64,000 nucleotides of DNA from an uncultured Clostridia bacterium (GTDB taxonomy: Bacteria > Bacillota > Clostridia > Lachnospirales > Anaerotignaceae), in the NCBI GenBank assembly GCA_937901125.1, contig CALCGT010000024.1, forward strand, positions 6,934 through 70,933, given 5' to 3'. Positions 8,541-15,793 of the stretch are shown here, one piece after another; position 1 is the stretch's first letter, and each line of letters starts with the position of its first letter. A program made the position numbers and the translations under genes. The notes below the pieces were generated by a model. It searched no databases. It had not been told where the DNA came from and saw only the letters and a program-made list of their open reading frames with translations.

Positions 8541-9234
8541 ATGTGGTCGACCCTTTGGTTCGATTATACTTTTTTTGAATTATATGCTTATTTTATGATC
8601 TACAGCTTTCTGGGCTGGGCAATGGAATCGGCTTTTGTATCCATCACCACAAAGAAATGGGTCAATCGTGGGTTTGTCAATGGTTCCATGTGTCCCATTT
8701 ATGGCACAGGTGCATTGCTGATCATCCTTGCCCCGGGGCCAGTGGCAGAAAGCATCCCCCTGTTGTTTTGGGGTGGTTTTCTCATTGCCACTGTGGTAGA
8801 ATACCTCATTGGGGCCGCCATGGAAAAGCTGTTCCATGCCACATGGTAGGATTATTCAGAGAAACCATTCAATATCAAAGGACGTGTCTGTCTGGAGCGT
8901 TCTTTGGAATGGGGGATCATATCTGCTGTTGTGATGCGGGTGGTACAGCCTGCGTCTTGCAGGCCTTGTGGCAGCAATCCCCAGAACCTGTGGCGAATTG
9001 GTGGGTACACTGCTTCTGGCATACCTGGCAGTGGATACCACTATCACGGCGCTGCATGTCCTGCGGTTCAATGAAAAACTGGCAGCCCTCAGCGAGTCCC
9101 ATGCTCATCTGAGGGAAAAACTGGAAGGCACTAAGTTCTATGGTACCCGACAGGAGATCATTGCTCACTTTGAAAATATGCCCGCGGTAGAAATGCTTCG
9201 GGAACTAATGGAAAAAGCAGAAAGGAGTTTCGAA
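8541..9234 (+). pseudogene. Broken DUF1113/CmpB-type membrane protein (putative ABC transporter permease)
   Basis: Starting at ATG 8541, a multi-TM protein of the PF06541 type (YSFLGWAMES, FVNGSMCPIYGTG, EYLIGAAMEKLFHATW) is cut by TAG at 8847-8849, where the family has a second Trp (TGG TAG GAT, one base from TGG TGG GAT). The same frame continues after the stop with family-like sequence (DYSEKPFNIKGRVCLERS). A frameshift between about 8944 and 8968 then moves homology to the next frame (LVAAIPRTCGELVGTLLLAY, VDTTITALHVLRFNEKLAAL). That frame has no stop before dacF, so the remnant is fused in frame to it. Two independent lesions argue for a pseudogene. An assembly error is the alternative. 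Confidence 0.8.
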
Positions 9235-10839
9235 ATGAAAAGATCTTTCGCAAAATATATTGCTTTATTTTTGGCGGCAGCAGTAGCCCTTAGTGCAGCT
9301 GGCTGCGGTAAGGATAAAGCAGAGCAGCAAGAAGAAAATGCTGTGGTAAGTGAAGAAAATATGGATGCAGCAGACATAAACAGCGGCAAAGACGCTGCAT
9401 CCGCAGGTGAAACTGGGAAGATCGGCGAGGATGCAGCCCTGCCTGTGGCGAAAAAGGATGATTTGCAGGATGCTGTTCTGGCTGCCGATGGTGCGCCCAG
9501 CGTGGAGGCATCTGCGTCTATCCTGATTGAAGCATCTACAGGGACGATTTTATATGAAAAAAATCCCGACCAGAAGATGTATCCTGCCAGCATGACAAAA
9601 ATGCTGACGGCTCTGGTGGCTTTGGATTACTTCGAACCCGAAGAATTGATCAAGGTTGGCACCGAGATCAACGAAGTGTCTCTGGATTCCAGTAAGGCGG
9701 GCCACCAGCTGGGAGAAACTTTGACAATTAAAAATGCGATCAGAGGTCTGATCATTCCTTCCGGGAACGATTCTGCCAACGTGGTTGCGGCAGCAGTAGC
9801 AAAAAGAGCAGAAAATGACGAAAGCCTTGGTTTTGCTAAATGTGAAGCTGTATTCACAGAGCTGATGAATCAAAAAGTGGAAAAACTGGGGGCAACAAAC
9901 AGCCATTTTGCCAATGCCCATGGCTATCATTCGGAAGATCATTATACCACAGCCCATGACATGGCGCTGATTGCCAGAGCTTTCATGGAAAATGAAACAC
10001 TGGCAGAGATTGCTAATGAAAAGAGCTTTTCCGGCAATGGTGCCGATAATATGTTCGAAAGCAATGAAAACATGAAGACCCAGGAATACGCATGGCGCAG
10101 CCATAACCTCCTGATTACGGATGGTGAGTATAACTATCCTTATGCAACGGGCATCAAGACCGGTTTCACAGATGAGGCAGGGGATTGTGTAACGGCGGCA
10201 GCGGAAAAAAATGACGTGCAGCTGATCGCAGTCGTTTTCCATTCCGAAGACCCTAACCGTTGGCTGGATGCGAAGAACCTTTTTGAATATGGCTTCAACA
10301 ACTATCAGAAGATTGAGATCGCGAAAGCAAATGCTGCCATTGAAGAGGTTTCTTTGACAAAACATAAAAAATCCGAAGGCGATACCCTTCCAGTTGTATT
10401 TAAAGAAGATATGGTTGCTTTCCTGCCTACATCTGTCGGAGACAGCCTGAAAGCGACAGTAACATATGATGAAGCCTATGCGGTAACCAATAAAGAAGGC
10501 AATGTTTCCTTGAAAGCGCCCATCGAAAAGGGGACGGAAATCGGTACGGCTTCCTATGAAGTGAAGGGAAAAACAGTTCTGGAAGCACCCGTTTACGCAG
10601 GCAGAGATGTATCTAAGGGCACGATCTTTAGTTCTATTGGCTATTTCTTCAAAAACCTGTTTACCTTGAAAGGAATCCTGACATTGGTTTGTATCATCGT
10701 TGTGATCGCTGTTGTCATCATTGTCATCAAATTTATCAGAAATCGCAGAAACAGCAGACGCAGAGGCGGCTATAACTTTGGTTCCGGTCTGAATATGGGC
10801 GGCAGAAGAAGACGCAGAGGCGGCAGAAGAAGATTCTGA
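9235..10839 (+). CDS. D-alanyl-D-alanine carboxypeptidase (penicillin-binding protein, DacF-like lipoprotein)
   Basis: 534 aa. The N-terminus is a lipoprotein signal with lipobox LSAAGC. An acidic, Ala-rich linker of about 80 residues follows. The peptidase S11 domain has the catalytic S119-M-T-K122, S176-G-N178 and K308-T-G310 triads, so it should trim the terminal D-Ala from peptidoglycan stem peptides. A PBP5-associated beta domain precedes a C-terminal membrane helix at about 480-501. The protein ends in an Arg/Gly-rich cytoplasmic tail (GGRRRRRGGRRRF). ATG 9235 follows AAAGGAG at 9221-9227. The frame is open upstream to 8968 only because the permease pseudogene runs into it. Confidence 0.9.
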   Translation: MKRSFAKYIALFLAAAVALSAAGCGKDKAEQQEENAVVSEENMDAADINSGKDAASAGETGKIGEDAALPVAKKDDLQDAVLAADGAPSVEASASILIEASTGTILYEKNPDQKMYPASMTKMLTALVALDYFEPEELIKVGTEINEVSLDSSKAGHQLGETLTIKNAIRGLIIPSGNDSANVVAAAVAKRAENDESLGFAKCEAVFTELMNQKVEKLGATNSHFANAHGYHSEDHYTTAHDMALIARAFMENETLAEIANEKSFSGNGADNMFESNENMKTQEYAWRSHNLLITDGEYNYPYATGIKTGFTDEAGDCVTAAAEKNDVQLIAVVFHSEDPNRWLDAKNLFEYGFNNYQKIEIAKANAAIEEVSLTKHKKSEGDTLPVVFKEDMVAFLPTSVGDSLKATVTYDEAYAVTNKEGNVSLKAPIEKGTEIGTASYEVKGKTVLEAPVYAGRDVSKGTIFSSIGYFFKNLFTLKGILTLVCIIVVIAVVIIVIKFIRNRRNSRRRGGYNFGSGLNMGGRRRRRGGRRRF

Positions 10840-10847
10840 TGATAAAT

Positions 10848-10873
10848 AAAAAGAGTCCAAAAGGACTCTTTTT
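10848..10873. terminator. Bidirectional terminator between dacF-like gene and RNA methyltransferase
   Basis: Perfect 11-bp stem AAAAAGAGTCC/GGACTCTTTTT with an AAAA loop, lying between two convergent genes. A-run and T-run allow termination on both strands. Confidence 0.85.
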
Positions 10874-10879
10874 ATTTGC

Positions 10880-12028
10880 TTAATTTTTGAAATATTCTTT
10901 TCTAGGCGGGCGAGGACCTTCAAACTGATAATAGTCCGTTTTGATACGCCCATTGAAGAGTTTTCTTTTTCTATCCGCTTTTCTGCCGAAAAGGGATTCG
11001 AAATATTCCATGGAAGTGATGACATATGTGGACCATGTAGTATCCGTTTTCATGGTGGCACCTAAAGCACAATACATATTTTCAACTTCCTTCAATTCAC
11101 CAATACGTTCCCCATAGGGCGGGTTGGAGATCAGTACACCGTATTTTCCAGGTAATATCACATCCTGAGAGGGTTTTACTTCAAAGGTGATGCAGTCATC
11201 TACGCCTGCCAGCTCCGCATTGGCTTTGGCCAGTTCGATGGCAGCAGGGTCGATATCACTGCCGTAGATTTCAGGCATTACATCATAATCGATGGCCTGA
11301 TATGCTTCTTTCCTTGCCTGTTTCCAAAGGTCTTTGCCGATGCGTTCCCATTCTTCGGAAGCAAATTTACGGTTGATGCCGGGGGCAATATTACGGGCGA
11401 TCATGGCTGCTTCGATGGGAATGGTGCCGGAACCACAGAAGGGATCCAGCAGGATACGGTCTTTTCTCCAATAGCTCAGCTGGATCATGGCAGATGCGAT
11501 GGATTCCTTCAAAGGGGCATCTAGGGCATTGGCACGGTAGCCCCGCATATGCAGACCGGAACCGCTGGTATCGATAGCCAGTGTGACTACATCTTTTAAG
11601 ATGCCTACCTGAATGGTGTAGGATGCACCTGTTTCGTCGAACCAGTCTGTTTTATATTTTTCTTTCAGCTTTTCAACGACAGCCTTTTTTACAATGGCTT
11701 GACAGTCGGAAACGCTGAACAAGGTGGATTTTACAGATTTCCCAACAACGGTGAATTTCCCGTCTTCGGGGATCCAATCGCCCCAGGGCAGGGCTTTTGT
11801 CTGGTCGAAAAGTTCTGTAAAGGTCACGGCTTTAAAGGTACCCATTTTTACCCAGACCCGCCCGGCACATCTCAGCCACAGATTTGCCTTTACGATATCT
11901 GCTTCTGTGCCGGTGAATTCTACTTTGCCGTCGGATGTTTTGATATTCTGAAAACCGAGAGCCTGACACTCTCTTTTGACTACAGCTTCTAGACCGAAAG
12001 TAGTCGTTGCGATCAAATCGATGCTCAT
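10880..12028 (-). CDS. THUMP-domain class I SAM-dependent RNA methyltransferase (RlmL/YpsC-type)
   Basis: 382 aa. The N-terminal region with a THUMP RNA-binding domain (about residues 50-155) is followed by a Rossmann methyltransferase with motif I DPFCGSGTIPIEAA and the amino-methylating motif SNPPYGERI. The NPPY signature indicates N-methylation of a base. Homologues make m2G in 23S rRNA (the RlmL N-methylating half, without the RlmK fusion). The C-terminus KLFNGRIKTDYYQFEGPRP is typical of the Firmicutes YpsC group. It is transcribed alone, convergent with the carboxypeptidase gene and divergent from tgt. Confidence 0.9.
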   Translation of the reverse strand: MSIDLIATTTFGLEAVVKRECQALGFQNIKTSDGKVEFTGTEADIVKANLWLRCAGRVWVKMGTFKAVTFTELFDQTKALPWGDWIPEDGKFTVVGKSVKSTLFSVSDCQAIVKKAVVEKLKEKYKTDWFDETGASYTIQVGILKDVVTLAIDTSGSGLHMRGYRANALDAPLKESIASAMIQLSYWRKDRILLDPFCGSGTIPIEAAMIARNIAPGINRKFASEEWERIGKDLWKQARKEAYQAIDYDVMPEIYGSDIDPAAIELAKANAELAGVDDCITFEVKPSQDVILPGKYGVLISNPPYGERIGELKEVENMYCALGATMKTDTTWSTYVITSMEYFESLFGRKADRKRKLFNGRIKTDYYQFEGPRPPRKEYFKN

Positions 12029-12113
12029 GTTTTATCTCCAATCTTTTTGTCAAAACTAAAATATATATTCATTCAACAGTCTACCATTTTTTTTTCAAAA
12101 AAGGAAGAACCCC

Positions 12114-12142
12114 TTGAAGAAAAGCGGAAAAAAAGGTATCAT
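12114..12142 (+). promoter_or_regulatory. Promoter of tgt
   Basis: TTGAAG (12114-12119), 17-bp spacer, TATCAT (12137-12142). The start codon of tgt lies 37 bp downstream. Confidence 0.6.
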
Positions 12143-12179
12143 AAAACAGATTGAAAATTTTGATAAAGCGAGGATGATT

Positions 12180-13313
12180 ATGTACAAAGTATTGAAAACA
12201 TGCGGCAGAGCAAAACGTGCCGAATTCCATACACCCCACGGCGTAATCCAGACGCCGGTATTCATGAATGTGGGTACAGCAGGGGCCATCAAGGGGGCTG
12301 TTTCCACAGAAGATCTGGAACAGCTGAAATGTCAGGTGGAGCTTTCCAACACATACCACCTGCATTTGCGTCCCGGTGATAAGCTTATCAAGGAAATGGG
12401 CGGTCTGCACAAATTCATGGTTTGGGACAAGCCTATTTTGACGGACTCTGGCGGCTTTCAGGTGTTCTCTTTGGGGCTATTAAGAAAGATTAAGGAAGAG
12501 GGCGTTTATTTCAGCTCTCATATCGACGGCAGAAAAATCTTCATGGGCCCCGAAGAAAGTATGCAGATCCAGTCCAATCTGGGCTCTACCATAGCCATGG
12601 CTTTTGATGAATGCATCGGCCTGCCTGCGGAAAGACCTTATGTGGAAGCATCCGTAGCAAGAACCACCCGCTGGTTGGAACGCTGTAAAAAAGAAATGGC
12701 AAGGCTGAACACTCTCGATGATACCATCAATAAACAGCAGATGCTTTTTGCCATCAATCAAGGTGCAACCTATAAAGATATTCGTATCGAACATGCAAAA
12801 GTGATTTCCGATATGGATCTGGATGGCTATGCGATCGGCGGTCTGGCCGTAGGGGAAAGCCACGCGGAAATGTATCAGGTGCTGGAAGATGTTGTGCCTT
12901 ATCTGCCTCAGGATAAACCCACATACCTGATGGGCGTTGGTACACCGGAAAATATTCTGGAAGCGGTAGAACGGGGCGTAGACTTCTTCGACTGTGTACT
13001 GCCTGCAAGAAATGGTCGTCATGCCCATGTCTATACCAATAAAGGTAAACTGAACCTGCTGAATGCCAAGTATGAAAAGGATGAAACTCCTATTGATGAT
13101 ACCTGCGGCTGTACTGCCTGCAGAAGATATACGAAGGCATATATCCGTCATTTGTTCAAGGCAAAGGAAATGCTGGCGATGCGCCTTTGCGTGATGCACA
13201 ATCTATATTTCTTCAACAGCATGATGGAAGAGATCCGACAAGCTATTGAAGAGGATCGTTTCCCTGAATATAAAAAAGGGAAACTGGAAGACTTCAAGCA
13301 GAACGGCAAATAA
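12180..13313 (+). CDS. tgt: Queuine tRNA-ribosyltransferase (tRNA-guanine transglycosylase)
   Basis: 377 aa TIM-barrel enzyme that swaps G34 for preQ1 in tRNAs with GUN anticodons. Visible motifs are TDSGGFQVFSL with the general acid/base Asp, AFDECIGLPAE, GGLAVGES and VDFFDCVLPARNGR with the nucleophilic Asp. The zinc site is CGCTACRR with a downstream H (MHNLYFF). ATG 12180 is preferred because GCGAGG at 12168-12173 sits 6 nt upstream. Longer in-frame starts overlap the promoter. queA is not adjacent; yajC is the next gene, as in many bacteria, but with its own promoter. Confidence 0.95.
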   Translation: MYKVLKTCGRAKRAEFHTPHGVIQTPVFMNVGTAGAIKGAVSTEDLEQLKCQVELSNTYHLHLRPGDKLIKEMGGLHKFMVWDKPILTDSGGFQVFSLGLLRKIKEEGVYFSSHIDGRKIFMGPEESMQIQSNLGSTIAMAFDECIGLPAERPYVEASVARTTRWLERCKKEMARLNTLDDTINKQQMLFAINQGATYKDIRIEHAKVISDMDLDGYAIGGLAVGESHAEMYQVLEDVVPYLPQDKPTYLMGVGTPENILEAVERGVDFFDCVLPARNGRHAHVYTNKGKLNLLNAKYEKDETPIDDTCGCTACRRYTKAYIRHLFKAKEMLAMRLCVMHNLYFFNSMMEEIRQAIEEDRFPEYKKGKLEDFKQNGK

Positions 13314-13327
13314 GATGATTGCGATAC

Positions 13328-13356
13328 TTGACGGAAAATGAAAAATTATATATAAT
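13328..13356 (+). promoter_or_regulatory. Promoter of yajC
   Basis: TTGACG (13328-13333), 17-bp spacer, TATAAT (13351-13356): near-consensus sigma-A promoter 45 bp before the start codon. Confidence 0.8.
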
Positions 13357-13401
13357 TATATACTATATGAAATCAAATCCATAAAGTTAGGAGAGAAAAA
13401 A

Positions 13402-13845
13402 ATGGTACCATTCTTACTTGACACAGTTATCACACCCGGCGGCGAAGCTGCAGCGGAAACAACTACAAAAGCAACACAGAGCACAGGTCTTTTTGGCACA
13501 TGGATGGCAGATCATCCTGTCATGCTGATCGTAGTTTATTGTGTTATTCTGCTTCTGATCATGTATTTCCTTTCCATCAGACCTACGCAGAAGAAAGAAA
13601 AACAACTGGCAGAATTGAGAAATGCCGTTGAAATCGGTGATTCTATCGTTACAAATAGCGGTTTCTATGGTAAAGTCGTTGATATGACATACGACTGCGT
13701 GATCGTTGAATTCGGTCTGAACAGAGGTGTTCGTATCCCTGTTGCAAAAACAGAAATTTTTGGCAAAGCAGAACCTAATATGTCTAATGAAGCTCCTCCT
13801 GTAGAAGAAGAACCTAAGAAAAAAGGTCTGTTCCGCAGAGGTTGA
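13402..13845 (+). CDS. yajC: Preprotein translocase accessory subunit YajC
   Basis: 147 aa. A Thr/Ala-rich N-terminal stretch of about 40 residues precedes a single membrane helix (about 45-65, VMLIVVYCVILLLIMYF) and the hallmark SIRPTQKKEKQ. A small beta domain follows (GDSIVTNSGFYGKVVD). YajC associates with SecDF-YidC at the membrane. Here the gene is monocistronic, with a near-consensus promoter and a strong terminator, and secD/secF are absent from the neighbourhood. The long N-terminus compared with the usual 85-110 aa family length is unusual but not alarming. RBS TTAGGAGAG precedes ATG 13402. Confidence 0.9.
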   Translation: MVPFLLDTVITPGGEAAAETTTKATQSTGLFGTWMADHPVMLIVVYCVILLLIMYFLSIRPTQKKEKQLAELRNAVEIGDSIVTNSGFYGKVVDMTYDCVIVEFGLNRGVRIPVAKTEIFGKAEPNMSNEAPPVEEEPKKKGLFRRG

Positions 13846-13857
13846 TCTTAAAAAATG

Positions 13858-13894
13858 AAGTCTCAATCACAAAAAAGTGATTGGGACTTTTTTT
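13858..13894 (+). terminator. Intrinsic terminator of yajC
   Basis: 13-bp stem AAGTCTCAATCAC/GTGATTGGGACTT (one G-T pair), AAAAAA loop, followed by a T-run. Confidence 0.85.
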
Positions 13895-13915
13895 ATTAGA
13901 TGGGATCGGTAGCAT

Positions 13916-13944
13916 TTGAAGAATATCCGCTGTTATGCTATACT
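13916..13944 (+). promoter_or_regulatory. Promoter of the flavodoxin-fold reductase gene
   Basis: TTGAAG (13916-13921), 17-bp spacer, TATACT (13939-13944) with extended TGC. Confidence 0.7.
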
Positions 13945-13990
13945 TGATTATAAGAGATTCAGGCAAAAGATATAAAAGGGGGATTTTGAG

Positions 13991-14581
13991 ATGAAAAAGG
14001 TATTATTTGTAGATTGCTGTATCCGCCGAGAAGGTTCTTGCTCTAAAGAGCTGGCAGATCATTTCATCAGTGAACTGGAAAAAACGGGAGAATATGAGAT
14101 CGAAACGATTTGCCTGATGGATGAAAATCTGTCCTATTTCTCCGATGGGTTCTTCCTACAGAGAGAAAGACTGCTGGAAGCTGGAGAAATGGATCATCCT
14201 CGATTCCGATATGCCCATCAGTTCGCAGCAGCAGATAAGATCGTCATCGCAGCACCTTTCTGGGATCTAAGCTTTCCTGCTCTGCTGAAGGTATATATTG
14301 AAAATCTTTGTGTGGATGGTATTACCTTCCATACTGGTACAGAAGGTTTGGTCGGTCTGTGCAAAGCGGATCACATGGTTTATCTGACAACCAGAGGGGG
14401 CATTTATACTGATTCTGATATGGAAATGGGTTCTGCATATCTGAAACAGATGGCTATTTTCTTTGGGATCGATCAATATGACTGCGTGGCAGCGGAAGGT
14501 TTGGATATCGGTGTTTGGCCTGTAGAAGAACTGCTGAATCAGGCAAAGGCAAAAGCGACAGAGGTTGCGAAAACATTCTAA
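13991..14581 (+). CDS. NAD(P)H-dependent FMN oxidoreductase, flavodoxin-like fold (azoreductase/MdaB type)
   Basis: 196 aa. The fold begins MKKVLFVDCCIRREGSCSKEL, matching the first strand and phosphate-binding loop of the flavodoxin_2 family. It continues with KIVIAAPFWDLSFPALLKVYIE, the conserved flavin-contacting segment, and a TTRGG loop near residue 132. Family members reduce quinones or azo compounds using NAD(P)H through bound FMN; the natural substrate cannot be told from sequence. It has its own promoter, and a terminator follows at 14615-14645. Confidence 0.85.
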   Translation: MKKVLFVDCCIRREGSCSKELADHFISELEKTGEYEIETICLMDENLSYFSDGFFLQRERLLEAGEMDHPRFRYAHQFAAADKIVIAAPFWDLSFPALLKVYIENLCVDGITFHTGTEGLVGLCKADHMVYLTTRGGIYTDSDMEMGSAYLKQMAIFFGIDQYDCVAAEGLDIGVWPVEELLNQAKAKATEVAKTF

Positions 14582-14614
14582 AAAAGAAGGCAGAGATGCT
14601 AACCATAGATTTGA

Positions 14615-14645
14615 AGCGGTATGGCGTAAGTTGTACCGCTTTTTG
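14615..14645 (+). terminator. Intrinsic terminator between the reductase gene and sbcD
   Basis: 8-bp stem AAGCGGTA/TACCGCTT with a 12-nt loop and a T-run, ending just before the sbcD ribosome binding site. Confidence 0.65.
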
Positions 14646-14659
14646 TTAGGAGGGATCCC

Positions 14660-15793
14660 ATGAAATTTTTCCATATCAGCGACTTGCATCTGGGCAAGCG
14701 GGTATATGAATTTTCCATGCTGGAGGAGCAGAAAGAACTACTCCGCTCCATATTGCAAAAAATTGAGAAAGAAAAGCCCGATGCCCTTTTAATCAGCGGA
14801 GATGTGTATGACAAGCCTGTACCGCCGGTGGAAGCGGTGGGCCTGCTAGATGATTTTCTGACGGAGCTTTCTGCGCGAGATCTGCATACCTACCTGATCG
14901 CAGGCAATCATGATTCTGCCCAGCGATTGGAATTCGGGAAAGACATCTTTGGAAAAAATAATATTCATATTGCAGGCAATATTAGCAAAAAAATGGAACA
15001 TTTCACAGAAATAGATGCCTTTGGTTCTGTGGATATCTGGCTTCTGCCTTTTTTCAAGCCTGCCCATGTGAATGGGATGCTTGTGAATCAAACAGTTTCT
15101 TCCTACGGAGAAGGGGCGAAAGCATTGCTGAACTGTGCAGAAATCGATTTGTCAAAGAGAAATATCATTCTCGCCCACCAATTTGTAACTTGGAAGGGCA
15201 CAGCAGAACGCAGCGACTCAGAAACCATGTCTTTGGGTGGTGTGGATGAGATTGATGCCAGCCTGTTTTTTCCCTTCGATTATGCGGCTTTGGGGCATCT
15301 CCATAGTCCTCAGCCAATGGGGAAAGATACGGTGCGCTACGCAGGCTCGCCCATGCCCTATTCCTTTTCGGAAATCCGCCAGAAAAAGGGCATAACAGTG
15401 GTCGAATTGAAAGAAAAAGGGAATATCACCTTTGATTTTATCCCCTTGGAAACAAAACGAAAATTTCGGGAGATCAAAGGACCTTTGCAGGAACTGCTCA
15501 AAGCAGCAAAAGAGGAGGGCAGCTCAGAGGATTATGTCCGCTGCATCCTGACAGATCAGGAAGCCTTGCTTGACCCTATCGGGCAGCTGCGAAGCGTTTA
15601 TCCCAATTTGATGACGCTGGAATTTCTTCAAAGGGAAACGGTATACGAACAGGAGAACACTGTAGATACGGAAGATATGAAACCGGAAGAATTGTTCTCT
15701 CTGTTTTTTGAAAAACAAAATGATAGGAAAATCAACGAAACACAGCAGAAACTGCTGCAAAGAATCTGGAAGGGATTGGAGGAAGAAGCATGA
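14660..15793 (+). CDS. sbcD: Exonuclease SbcCD, subunit D
   Basis: 377 aa metallophosphoesterase nuclease (Mre11 homologue). Metal-binding motifs run in order: HISDLHLGKRV (residues 5-15), GDVYDKP, AGNHDSAQRLEFG, AHQF and LGHLHSPQ. A C-terminal region follows that docks on SbcC. With SbcC it processes hairpins and protein-blocked DNA ends. A GTTAGGAGGGATCCC site precedes ATG 14660. The stop codon overlaps the sbcC start (ATGA at 15790-15793), so translation is coupled. Confidence 0.95.
   Translation: MKFFHISDLHLGKRVYEFSMLEEQKELLRSILQKIEKEKPDALLISGDVYDKPVPPVEAVGLLDDFLTELSARDLHTYLIAGNHDSAQRLEFGKDIFGKNNIHIAGNISKKMEHFTEIDAFGSVDIWLLPFFKPAHVNGMLVNQTVSSYGEGAKALLNCAEIDLSKRNIILAHQFVTWKGTAERSDSETMSLGGVDEIDASLFFPFDYAALGHLHSPQPMGKDTVRYAGSPMPYSFSEIRQKKGITVVELKEKGNITFDFIPLETKRKFREIKGPLQELLKAAKEEGSSEDYVRCILTDQEALLDPIGQLRSVYPNLMTLEFLQRETVYEQENTVDTEDMKPEELFSLFFEKQNDRKINETQQKLLQRIWKGLEEEA

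Noticed and set aside
8847..8849. Pyrrolysine or programmed read-through at TAG in the permease gene
   Set aside because: No PYLIS-like evidence, the codon replaces a Trp, and a separate frameshift follows, so decay or sequencing error is simpler.
12114..12179. Longer N-terminus for tgt
   Set aside because: The extra 22 codons overlap the -35/-10 promoter elements and lack family similarity; GCGAGG is placed for ATG 12180.
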